From: Siphonodentalium dalli | Lineage: Eukaryota; Mollusca; Scaphopoda; Gadilida; Siphonodentaliidae | Direction: 5' to 3' | DNA: 64,000 nucleotides | Assembly (NCBI GenBank): GCA_032622095.1 | Contig: CP136063.1 | Span: 118,006,723-118,070,722, forward strand | Shown: positions 44,470 to 54,499 of the stretch, in pieces | Layout: each line of letters starts with the position of its first letter | Numbering within the stretch: position 1 is the first letter of the stretch | Made by a program: the position numbers and the translations under genes | The notes under the pieces: generated by a model | The model's input: the letters and a program-made list of their open reading frames with translations, nothing else | Told to the model about the DNA's origin: nothing | Database searches by the model: none

Positions 44470-46490
44470 CTCTTTCGTTGCCGAGCTAATTTTACACCTA
44501 AATGCCGGAGAATTTATGAGAAAACTGATTTTATTGTGGAAAAGTATGATACAATAATAGTCTTCTTCTTATGAAATAATGTTTCAAATATCAAGGACAT
44601 GTATGTAGGTGATTAGCCAAAGAATTGCAGGTGAATATTTTGCCGAAGAATATTCTCGACAATAAGGGGCATAACTCCTTGTCACCCAAGGGAAATAACT
44701 CCAAATAAGGATTTTTTTGCAATAATCCTATTGAAAAATGACCCAGAACCTGCTATATTCAATATTGGTTTTCTGAGACAGTATTCCAACGATGATGATC
44801 TGATAAATCTTTCTACTGTCTTTCTCATTTAAAAACTTGTAAGAATAAATTAGGGTCTAGTTCTGGTATAGCTGGACCATATGTGAGGAGCTACACAATG
44901 CAGGAGCCGATTTAGAATTTAGTTGCACAGTTTATTACGAAAATAGCTAGGTTTTTTAATTGAGGAAAATGGCAATTTTGACTGTCAAAAAACAAAACAA
45001 AAATTGTGATATATAATTAAATCTCTAACTACAAGCTTATCATCATTGTGCTATAAATAAAATAACAAAAATGACACATATGCATGGGGTACAGGACGTT
45101 TCGTACCATGGTCGTTTCGTACCATCTGGTCGTTTCGTACCATATTGTTTGGTCGTTTCGTACCGCATTCTTTGGTCGTTTCGTACCATGTAAAAAATCA
45201 ATTGGTCGTTTCGTACCGTGTGTTGGAAATGGGGAAAACACGGTATTTTATATATATATTTATATTATGTATGTATAATTATTCATTATTGGAATGCGGC
45301 GAAAGATCTTATGAGATTTGCTTACATCGAATGTGAATAACAATCACGCTGACAATAGTATTCATCTGATTGACTGCGGGAAAGATCTTATGAGATGTTT
45401 TTACAACAAGTGTTAATACTAATCACGCTGTATAAACAAGAGGTGAGCTCTTACTGATTACCACTAATTACCACCTGGATTCTTGATCACACCTTTTCGT
45501 GAGTTGTTTTTGTTGGAATCCTATAAGTAACATGAGATCCCCCATCATCCCCAAGGCATGTTCAAAACTGTTTGCGCCAACAGTTGTTGTCATTGCTGTC
45601 GAGTCGGCTGATTGTTAATATCAAATATCATGTACGTCCCATATTGTTGTGTAAAATAATGTTGTTAATGTTAATATGTTATTGTTATTTTAAAATAAAG
45701 AATAAAGTATGAAATTAATACTGTTTTCCCCCCATTCCCAACATGGTACAACACACGGTACGAAACGACCAATTGATTTTCTACATGGTACGAAACGACC
45801 AATAGATTTTCTACATGGTATGAAACGACCAAACAATGCGGTACGAAACGACCAAGAAATATGGTACGAAACGACCAGATGGTACGAAACGTCCAGGTAC
45901 GAAACGACCATGGTACGAAACGGTCTAAACTGTCACTGAGGCACGCTGGGGCCTGTGGGAGTTTATAATCACGCCGTTTGTTAACTTTTAGTGAATTGCG
46001 TTTTTACCTTGAAAAATAGGTGATTCATTCAGCAAAAACGGCAATTTTGACTATTAAAAATACTAATAAAACAATCTAAAGTACACATAATCTTTATTGT
46101 AATGTCAGGTTGTCATACTATCATGTTTAAATTAGTTAATGCATTGGTAAAATGCAGATCTTTCATATAAATAATTGTCTAAAAATATTTTTCTGAAATT
46201 GTCGGCCATTTTGGATTTCCGACTGCGGATCTTACATTTGTTTTACAAACTTATTTCATTATTTTAATTTTCAAACGTCTTAAAAAGGATTAAAAATCAG
46301 ATATATACTGCAGAATTTAATTAGAAACAATTAAAACAATAATTTTATGAAACTTTAAAAACTTTTTTATTATTGTCATACAGTTGTGATCAAAATAATT
46401 ACGGTTACAATTATGGCCGATAATATCGGCCCTGGCAATTTACCGACCGGATATTTGGGCCGATAATATCGGCCCCTGGCAATCAAAGAG
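44470..46490. mobile_element. TTAA-bounded element, ends CTCTTTCGTTGCC
   Basis: TTAA (44466-44469) CTCTTTCGTTGCC at the left and GGCAATCAAAGAG TTAA (46491-46494) at the right: a 13-bp inverted repeat with two mismatches and TTAA duplication. The subterminal left has 'aaatgccgg', the right has ATAATATCGGCCC twice. It contains the foldback element 45094-45926. No transposase recognised. Confidence 0.75.
45094..45926. mobile_element. Foldback element, arms made of TGGTCGTTTCGTACC repeats
   Basis: The left arm (45094-45248) has five direct copies of GGTCGTTTCGTACC at 15-32 bp spacing and ends in GTGTTGGAAATGGGGAAAAC. The right arm (45715-45926) is its inverse, with the same spacer words in the same order (CATGTA.AAAATC.ATTGG, CATT.TTTGG) and one extra unit. 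The interior carries an imperfect ~80-bp duplication (GAAAGATCTTATGAGAT ... ACAATCACGCTG). Long tandemly built inverted arms are the mark of foldback transposons. Flanking duplication not resolved. Confidence 0.88.
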
Positions 46491-46645
46491 TTAATTAATG
46501 CCAACATCACTGGTATAATCCGATTAAAGCAATAAACTTGACATTATTTTATTTACGGAAGGGGTCTCTTCAAAAAGTTCGACGCGGTCTCTTCAAAAAG
46601 TCCGACGCGTTACCGAAACGAACTTCCGAAGCACCTGGTACATTC

Positions 46646-47640
46646 CAGGGTTCGTACACCTCCTGAAATTCCTTGAAACTCCTTGAATTTGGTAATAACC
46701 TTTCAAGGGCCCTGGAAAACTCCTTAAATATATAAAGGTATATGAATCTCCTGGAAAACTCCTTAAATTTTAGTATTATTGGTTCATGATGCCCTTTTAA
46801 TGTTAATAATATTTATTTAGAATCTTCCGTAGTCGCCAATCTAGCGACAAATTATGTCTACCACATACAGAGCATTTATAATGAAACAGACTATAGTTGG
46901 GGTATGCAGTAACACTGGAAATCCCCAATCTATTATTGTATATTTTTACCAGGAAGAAGTTAAATTATGGGATATCTTTTGTGTTTTACACACGTGCGTG
47001 AAGCGTGAAAATTGTGTCAAATTCTTTTGTCAATAACAATGCCCGGTGGGAAGTGTATTTTTAATCCGGATTGGCTAACAAAGGATCAATACAAACTATG
47101 GGTTCAGCGTCATGGTTCAGATAAACATCGTGCGTATTGTGTCCTTTGCAAAAGTTCGTTTGATGTAGCGAATATGGGTGAATCGGCGTTGGTCAGCCAC
47201 ACCAAATCAAAAAAGCACAGGACAGCCAGTGGCGGACAGACTTCATCGCAGACGCTTGCCAACTTTAATTATCAAATGCCAGCATCTTCAGCAAATAACA
47301 GTACCACTCCTTCTACAACTTAAGCAATGCTAGTATGACAAATCAAAATGTACCCACGCAGCAGTCGCAATTGCCTATTTCCGCGGCAGCAGCTAAAACC
47401 GATACACTGACGGCAGAGCTAGATACTGTGGTGTATGAAAATGATTGATGACAATTACTGCAACAACTAGAACAGGCTGTGTTATTACCCTTTCGGTTTA
47501 GTGTAACATTACACCTAAAAACATTGTAAGTGACAACAAAAATATATGGTACCTTAGTATTAGTATTGACTCCTTGAATTTTCCTCATAACTCCTGGAAA
47601 ACTCCTTGAATTTAGCTTTGTCTCAGGTGTGGGAACCCTG
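46646..47640 (+). mobile_element. Short hAT-like element, CAGGGTTC..ACACCT ends
   Basis: The left end CAGGGTTCGTACACCT and right inverse AGGTGTGGGAACCCTG (to 47640) match imperfectly. Both subterminal regions are filled with CTCCTTGAATTT / CTCCTGGAAAACTCCTT repeats, a design known from animal hAT elements with CAGGGTTCCCACAC ends. Degenerate ACATTC / ACATAC at the flanks may be an eroded target duplication. It encloses a BED-like zinc-finger frame, probably the N-terminus of a lost transposase. Confidence 0.8.
47039..47323 (+). pseudogene. BED-like zinc finger, N-terminus of a transposase (truncated)
   Basis: 94 codons. MPGGKCIFNPDWL, then a zinc-finger pattern C34-x2-C37-x16-H54-x5-H60 (YCVLCKSSF ... 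ALVSHTKSKKHR), then a Ser/Thr-rich stretch and a stop. This type of N-terminal DNA-binding finger precedes the catalytic part of some hAT-type transposases. After the stop another frame stays open to 47448 with a Gln/Ala-rich, low-complexity sequence, so a frameshift is likely. No catalytic domain fits in the element. It could still bind the element's own ends as a small protein, but nothing here shows expression. Confidence 0.65.
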
Positions 47641-48308
47641 ACATACTCTGATAATGTCGTAATTGTTTTATATCTGAAAAGCGGGATGGCGGTCTTTTAA
47701 GTTAATTAAAACATTTATTTGTGACACTCACGATGGCCAGTAACAACACAGATGCGAACATCTCATCGTGTTTTCAGCGTGTCAAAACATTCGTGATTAA
47801 CATTCATTACCGCAAAGGGATCGAACAAAGGCGACTGAATAACACCACAAAACAATAGGTCATATTTTATTTTTTATTTTAAACACTTGGGTCTTTGTCT
47901 CTGAATTCATCATATAAGGACATGTCCGGAAAAAAAACTAGAAAAAAAAATAAGAAAAAAAAAAAAAAATTCCCCCTAAAATTGAAGGCGACTTCGATTT
48001 CGCCTTAGAGCGACGACAGGGCGAAGTCAGCGACAGTAAGGCGACAATCTCGCCCGAGTCGCCTTGTGAGCTGAGGCCTGTTCCACTATAAAGAATGACC
48101 AATTATCACATTATACTACCTGTACATCAAATCTGAGATAAAGAATGACATAAATATATGACATTGTACTATCCGTACACCATGTAGGGATTTACCAGAA
48201 TGATATATATATATATATACTAGTACAATGTATATTTCAATTTACTGAACCATTGTTGATATATTTGAAATATGTATGTACCTTTTTATAGTATATATCT
48301 ATTTATAT
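47641..48308. other. No gene seen
   Basis: AT-rich sequence with an A-run (47938-47969) and a short GGCGA-rich cluster (GGCGACTTCG, GGCGACAATCTCGCC, 47986-48064) of unknown meaning. A (TA)n run is at 48205-48218. Confidence 0.5.
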
Positions 48309-48374
48309 CAGACCTGTTTACTTTCATAATTGGAAATAGGGAGATTTAGTGAAAAATAGGGAGATTTTTTTCAA
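48309..48374 (+). repeat. Solo left end of a hAT element (TAGGGAGATTT type)
   Basis: CAGACCTGTTTACTTTCATAA followed by AAATAGGGAGATTTAGTG and AAATAGGGAGATTTTTTT parallels the left 80 bp of the hAT element at 18107. No right end was found downstream. Confidence 0.6.
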
Positions 48375-48407
48375 TGTCAGTAACATGGAAAACACTTCAT
48401 ATTTGTT

Positions 48408-48456
48408 AAATGCAACAAACAGTCTATGACATTTACATAGACTGTTTGTTGCATTT
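48408..48456. repeat. Perfect 21-bp-arm hairpin, 7-nt loop
   Basis: 48408-48428 and 48436-48456 are exact inverse complements (AAATGCAACAAACAGTCTATG), separated by ACATTTA. It is a strong stem-loop if transcribed, either a small palindromic duplication or a short inverted element. Confidence 0.95.
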
Positions 48457-48459
48457 GGT

Positions 48460-48684
48460 TTGCATCTGCCACACCTCAGTTACCTGTTTCTTGAGTTTCT
48501 GCATTCAAAGGCACACCCTTTCGGTAGTATTCACAGTTTAGTACATCTATGCACAATTAACGGCCTTGACACCGACTACCGAGTGTCTCTAATTTCTAAA
48601 ATCACTGAATCATTGGGAATAAAATTACCATTTTTCGGTTATGGATCACGCTTTATTTCCAACCAGCCAAAATACAACAATTAA
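48460..48684 (+). other. Unrecognised 74-codon open frame
   Basis: Starts right after the hairpin: MHLPHLSYLFLEFLHSKAH ... SLGIKLPFFGYG. It might be a transposase fragment belonging to the hAT end at 48309, but no family motif can be named. Confidence 0.2.
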
Positions 48685-49137
48685 TTTGCACACTATAAAA
48701 TGGTGCTCTTGGATAATTTTGTAGCCAATTATATTCAGTAACATCAGTGAATTTAAAGAGAATACACATGGACATAATTGTTTGAGGTCCGTTCGATTCG
48801 CGTTCTGTTACTGCGTATATATAAAACACGGAATACCATAAAGACGGAAACGGAACTAAAACAAACAAAAAGTTTAAATCGGGATTATAAATTTTATATC
48901 TATCTATATACTTCAATATTTATCCATTTATAGTTACTATACATGCTAGCCATAAAAACTATTATACTAAACCAGCATACACATTGCCAATACGCACCAT
49001 ATTTCTTTCCGGTTTGCGTTCCCGAAATTGGAAATCTCATAATTGTTTACCTCGCGGAAACTCATTTGACTTAATAAACTTGGGGTTTGGGCAGCTTGTG
49101 GTGACAATATCTCTGTCAAAGGTATCTTGCCCACTGA

Positions 49138-49290
49138 ACTATATGGTATATTATCCCAAGTAGGAGGGGTTAACTCTCCGAGTTGAAAAAAAACGGTACG
49201 AAATTCTATGGTACATATCCTCTGTCATGTTCATGACACGTGTAATCACGTGATTTCTGACACGTAGTGAAGTATTCGCCATATTTTTAT
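49138..49290 (+). repeat. Left arm of the 5.4 kb inverted repeat
   Basis: Contains GAGGGGTTAACTCTCCGAG, ACGGTACGAAATTCTATGG, CATGTTCATGACACGTG and CACGTAGTGAAGTATTCGCC. Inverse complement of 54278-54432. The high similarity suggests recent or conversion-maintained arms. Confidence 0.92.
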
Positions 49291-50040
49291 CCCTCCTTAA
49301 CTAGGAAGGACGCAAAAAGAATCTCTCCTACGAAGCTAAGTTGCAGTTTGTATAGGAAAAACAGTTTTGTTTTTGTTTTATACAAACAACATTATTTTTT
49401 TGCTTATAGTTGAAAATTATGTACAATTCACATAAAGATTACGCGGTTGTTCCGAATATAATTTCGGAATCGGACGACTCGTTTCGTTTTAACGGACTTT
49501 GTCTTCCATAATTTTAATCGGTCAATGATTTAGTATCCGTGTTTATGCCGACAATATCAGAGTTTCTGGCCTATTAACGGCAGAACATTCGAGGCACCAT
49601 TGGATATGACTAAAGACGCTGATCGTTTTCTTTATAACAAATCTATGGCATACAGGTGACGTATTATTTAAGTTACCACGTGCGTTGACGGTGGTTAAAG
49701 GTATCACGAAATTAGGTGACTTACTTTCGAGTTCATTTTTTTCGTTTTACGGCTTTATTTAGACGTTGACAATCATCGTCTGGTGTACAACTGAAGACAA
49801 AAGCACTGTTTTAACGCTTGTGAAATAGGCTGATAGGATTGTAAAATCCTGAATGTCAATTTGAACCTTTTTAACCCTGAATGATTAACAATGGAGCCGT
49901 TACTGCCTTGGTTGACACAGGCATGGTAACATAACACAACAGGTGTATTTGTGATTGTTCGTAATCATATTAATTAATTTCACAGGACTGCTCATCGAGG
50001 TAAGAACAGGTTCATGAATCGCCTTCCCCGTAGCTCCCCT

Positions 50041-51800
50041 TGATGTCGCTTCCCTCGTTTCGAGGTCCCAAGAATAGAGAACGAAAGTCGATATATAGGG
50101 TTCCTCTAATTGGCGTAATTAGCACTCGGAGCGATAGTCACACCACACAGGACGCGGGTTGGGGCTACCCATCGAACCTGTAGCTCCCACGAGTTGCTTC
50201 CCCTAGGACTCGGACAATTGCCGCAGGGAAGGATCCAGAGAATTTTTGTTTGGGGACACCTGTTCTGTATTTGAGTATGTGCCCATATAAATTTGGATGT
50301 TAAAATATTCAGTACTGGATACTTGATTGTGCAAATAAAGGCTCCATATTATAGACTATATATCATCTGCGGGCTGATGATTTGCATTACTAGTACATTT
50401 GGTTGGATTGTAGAAAAATTCCTTGAAAATATGGAAGATCCAACTGGAATAAATACTATCTACATGGAATTTGGGGACATTTGGGTCTCTATAGTTTGGG
50501 CACCCAAACCTGTAACAGGTATCAAAACATCCCTGGATCTTTCTCTGACTTGCCGATATATCGTGTTCCTCTAACTGGCGTAATTAGCACTCGGGGCGAT
50601 AGTCACACCAAACAGGGCGCGGGTTGGGGCTACCCATTGAACCCATTAGTCACATTGGTCCGCTCTCTGGACTATCGAACGGGACGTCAATCTGCTTCCT
50701 CGGGTCGACCGTTGGCGGTTGACATGCCCCGGACGGCTGTGACCACTGAGCTCTACTAACACTCGACACACGCCGTCCATCGCTACAAGTCGTCATCTCG
50801 GGGTCAGCGCGGCTGGGGGATACACCCTCAGTGGTCTCTGATGATGCTCTCAGGTGCCTTATGATCATAGTGTGTGGAAATTTGGGCTAAAATTACTAGT
50901 CGAATGGCCATTTTACTTTGTCTCAATTCAAATTAGGAGACATTTTCTCAAATTATTACATTTACGCTATTATTTGACACCTGAAAGTTTATCCTCCATG
51001 CTTTCTGCCCCAGCTGGGCTTGGAATGGGATCACAGTTCACAGGCTTGTTTCCTCCTTATTATAAGCCACCACTTCCGGAGGCTTGGCAGACAGGTTACT
51101 GGCCGCGTTCTGGCCAACAGCTGCCAGTAACTTCGGGTTTGATTTTAAATGGAAACAAAAGATCTTATTCCCTGACGCCATTATAGCAGGAAGCTTGCTT
51201 GGGAACTGGTACCTACTAACCTCCCATCGCCAGTTCGGTCGGTTGGATATCGGGATCGGTCGAGCTGCTGCTCCACCCCGAGATGTACAGGCTCTGGACA
51301 TTCCTCCGGGGTCCCCAATGACCAGACCTCACATGCAATTAGAAATGAAGCTTGTCGTGGTGTATTGTGCTGTTAACACCCCATCGACGGATGGAGATCA
51401 GGATCAGATCGAGCAGTCGCTCCAGCACGAGGTGAAAGGGCTTTCGACATTCCTTTCGGGTCACCTTTACATGCGCTTACGAGGGAGCTCAGTTAGTTGT
51501 TCAGTGTTCTCTGATGCAGCCAAGCGCAGGAAGAAAATTAATGTCGAATTTTGATTAGCAAATAACCTCAGATTGACATGATTTGATAGCATTGTTCTAC
51601 AATCATTTACAATTTAACAGAACATCAGAGTGCTTTCCCTTGTTTCGAGGGTTCCAAGGAAGAGATAGAAACCTTTACGACCAGGACACTGTCACTTGTC
51701 GATGTATAGTGTTCCCTTCATTGGCGTAATTAGCACTCAGGATGATAGTCCCACCAAACAGGTCGCGGGTTGGGGCTACCCATCGAACCCATTGGCCGCA
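50041..51800 (+). repeat. Three spaced direct copies of a ~90-170 bp unit
   Basis: Copies at 50041-50185, 50552-50730 and 51628-51840 share TTGGCGTAATTAGCACTC, GATAGTC.CACCA, GCGGGTTGGGGCTACCCAT and CGAACC. The second and third also share the following CTTTCTGGACTATCGA section, and the first and third the preceding TTCGAGG...CCAAG.A section. Split direct repeats of this kind occur in some YR retrotransposons, though other origins are possible. Confidence 0.85.
51084..51554 (+). other. 156-codon open frame of unknown identity
   Basis: MADRLLAAFWPTAASNFGFD ... LEMKLVVVYCAVNTPS ... LYMRLRGSSV. One of the longest open frames in the window, inside the GC-richer interval. No motif is recognisable and antisense/alternate frames are open too. 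Probably part of a decayed element polyprotein. Confidence 0.25.
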
Positions 51801-52379
51801 TTTGGTGGGCTTTCTGGACTATCGACAGGGACTCCAAGTCGGATACTCGGGACGACTGTTGGCATACCCTGGGACAGTCAAATGAGGAAATAGGATCCAA
51901 GTTGCATGGCTTTTGTTAGCATTTGGGTAGCAACTTGCCCTGTGATGCCGATCAATTTGTACCCTGCCTAACATCGTCAGAGCTGGGTGGTTATGCCATC
52001 GGACTGCACACTTGGCGACCTGGGTTCGACCATCCTGAGAGGTATTCAACCATTTTACTGTTCTCGGGTTGGGATGTGTTCAACTTCTTGCTTTATAAGT
52101 TGTTGCTTCTTTCCATGTTCCATCCAGCTCTTTCATGGTCACGGGCTTTGCTGGAGAATGTCTATAGTCATTCATATCACTAGATTAGTATATGACTCTC
52201 GCCCTTTCATTTTCCTGACTTTTAAGACGTGTTCTGGACTGGTTCGGGTGCTCGAAAGGGTAAATATTTACATCTCGATTTGGGACGCAAGAATCAGAGA
52301 TAAACAAGCATACATGCTTTATCTCCGACCTCGCTGTGTTTCCGTAATAGATACGAATGACATATCTTTTGTCTTCAGG

Positions 52380-52545
52380 TTGCTTTCAGTTCTAACTCAA
52401 CATGGATTTCACTTTTGTTGTCCAGTCATACATAGATGAGTCCATTATCCATGGTTCGACATATGCTCAATTTCAGAACGCTGTTGACATGAGGTCTAGT
52501 TCAGCACCCCACTCGGGCTTAATGGGCAACACAGCGTATTAGCAG
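52380..52545 (+). pseudogene. Reverse-transcriptase-like YxDD region, degenerate
   Basis: Across a frame change the sequence reads LLSVLTQHGF, then FTFVVQSYIDESIIHGSTY followed by AQFQNAVDMRS. The pattern hydrophobic-x-YIDD-x3-x-G-x-T/S..-x-NV is that of DIRS-type and related reverse transcriptases, here with YIDE for YIDD. The flanking frames are broken by stops, and the palm/thumb around it could not be followed. It is the only protein clue to the nature of the 49095-54492 interval. Confidence 0.35.
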
Positions 52546-53712
52546 CGTGGAAAATAAGAACGAAATGGCTTCTGTGATATCGGCCTTTGCGTCTAATACG
52601 TCATTCTTCTTATGGGCTCGGTTGTCGGTACATAATGGTTTTGTTTTCCCTGATAGTGCTTGATTCGCCTAGTGCTCATTTAACATACTAAGCCAGGTCC
52701 TTTGCTGACCTCAGTGATTGCCAATGCAGGATAATGTTGCACCCATGGGGCAGCATATGAATCGTGTTGGCCACACTTCATAAAGCCGGATGAAAATTCT
52801 TGCCAGATGCTTCTCCTCGTGCGAGATTCATTAGCATTGGGTGTCGGATGCCAGATCATATGATGGTTGTCTCCGGAACAGGGTCCCATTGGAGGGGCAC
52901 CCCATCCTTACCAGAAGGGATATCTTGCGCCATCGACTTGTCGGGGACCAGTCAGCAGAGCTCGAACAGTTGGGGTGCGGTGGCCCTTGGTCTGCTTTTC
53001 ATTACATTCCTGCCGTCGGTTTCCGCTGGTTTTGGGCTTGTGCCACAATCCTGATGCATCGTTAGTCCAATTTTTGTTTTTGTGGATTTCCACCTTAACG
53101 ACATTGGAATTTCGGTTCCTGGCTGCCTTTCTGTCATGGATTCAGTAGCCTGTGATTGGTCAGTTGGGTTTAACTGTGTTGGTGGGAATTTCCACATTTG
53201 GGAACGTCATCAGGGGAAAATGACATGTCTTATTGCATCTTAGTCGGTCATATCTCGAACTCCAGGCTTCAAACTAAGTTTTCTGCTGTGAAACTCCAAT
53301 TCTGAGCCCTGTTCTTCATACGGCCTGAGCCTTGCAACATATGTCTGTGTAATACCCATTCGCTTCCCGGTCAGACTATTGGTCAATGATACCTCCTCCT
53401 TATCGACAATGGCATGTCTTCAAGTAGTTGGTGTCGGGCCCTTTCTTGGGAGCTTGCAGCTGGTTTTTCATCGGGCTCTCATCGTGTACTGGGACACGGC
53501 CCAACCCACTCAAGATTTGGTTTGGGGGTTGGTTCTATTGTTTTTAAGGGGGGTCTTCTTTATAACTTGCGGCTTTTGCTGCCTGGGTTAGCCTGTTAGG
53601 TGCGTTATCAGTATTTAGCCATCCCTGGGTTTATAATACCCGGCTGGGGATTTCTTGTCAACGGGTATTTTTCTATTTCCGTTTCCTTAGAACATGGATG
53701 CTTCTCCCCTTT

Positions 53713-53713
<1 letters not shown>

Positions 53714-53746
<33 letters not shown>
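53714..53746 (+). repeat. Poly-G run (33 G)
   Basis: Pure G tract between TTTC and TGTTACCCG. Potential quadruplex, replication block and assembly-length uncertainty. It breaks all frames of the surrounding open sequence. Confidence 0.95.
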
Positions 53747-53747
<1 letters not shown>

Positions 53748-53937
53748 GTTACCCGTACCTTTCCCGGCAAGTACTCGGCTGATACATTATTAGCCCTAAG
53801 TTCCGATGCGAATGTCGTATACGTCTCCATGTCTTCTGAAGCTATTTACTTTACTTGCAGGGGTCTTAAACTCTTAAGTGGCCACTTTTTGTTCGTTTGA
53901 GCTTGCTGACAGGTATTAGTTTTAGGATGGAATATTA

Positions 53938-54034
53938 CATTGGCTTATGGTCCTATTGTGCATGTGTATATATATATATATGTATATACATATATATCTA
54001 TATGTCTGTGCATGTATATGTATATATTGTAGGT
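53938..54034 (+). repeat. TA/TG-rich microsatellite
   Basis: (TA)n and TGTGCATGTATATG blocks at 53958-54030, within the right part of the 5.4 kb interval. Confidence 0.8.
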
Positions 54035-54123
54035 TATCAGGTCAATCCAGTTCTTTGATTCAGATGCATAGCAGTGTTTTTGTTTCCTCGTGGCCTCCAC
54101 CTGTTAGAAAATTCTATTCTTTA

Positions 54124-54492
54124 CCATATAGTTCAGTGGGCAAGATACCTTTGACGGAGATACAATATTTTCCTAAATAAGTAAAATATATATCTCCTAG
54201 AAGTATCTTGCCCACTGAACGCTGAGCTCCCTCCCAGGGTTTCGCACCCACCCCCGCTCACGAGGAATGTCCTACTGGGGATAAAAATATGGCGAATACT
54301 TCACTACGTGTCAGAAATCACGTGATTGCACGTGTCATGAACATGACAGAGGATATGTACCATAGAATTTCGTACCGTTTTTTTCAACTCGGAGAGTTAA
54401 CCCCTCCTACTTGGGATAATATACCATATAGTTCAGTGGGCAAGATACTTCTAGGAGATATATATTTTACTTATTTAGGAAAATATTGTATA
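54124..54492. repeat. Compound right arm with inner inverted pair
   Basis: 54278-54432 is the inverse of 49138-49290. In addition 54156-54220 (TACAATATTTTCCTAAATAAG ... CTCCTAGAAGTATCTTGCCC) is the inverse of 54434-54492, so the right side has an extra terminal palindrome. CCATATAGTTCAGTGGGCAAG occurs at 54124 and again at 54424. Confidence 0.9.
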
Positions 54493-54499
54493 CCTGGTA

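Larger units (their letters stand above)
49095..54492 (+). mobile_element. ~5.4 kb inverted-repeat-flanked interval, possible DIRS-like relic
   Basis: 49138-49290 recurs in inverse at 54278-54432 with only a few differences. The outer GTTCAGTGGGCAAGATAC segment is present at 49120 (inverse), 54134, 54206 (inverse) and 54434. The enclosed sequence (50000-53900) is visibly richer in G+C than its surroundings and has many mid-size open frames, as expected of decayed coding sequence. One part looks like a reverse-transcriptase YxDD region (see 52390-52540). Inverted terminal repeats and size fit DIRS-type tyrosine-recombinase retrotransposons, but no recombinase was recognised. Confidence 0.4.

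Noticed and set aside
49138-49290. Palindromic CACGTG / CATGTTCATGACACGTG words as a promoter element
   Set aside because: The words are part of the inverted arms of a mobile-looking block and are not placed near a gene start.
51987-52439. 150-codon Cys-rich open frame in the GC-richer block
   Set aside because: No motif is recognised, a competing frame is open over the same bases, and neighbouring sequence shows decay. Treated as part of an element relic.
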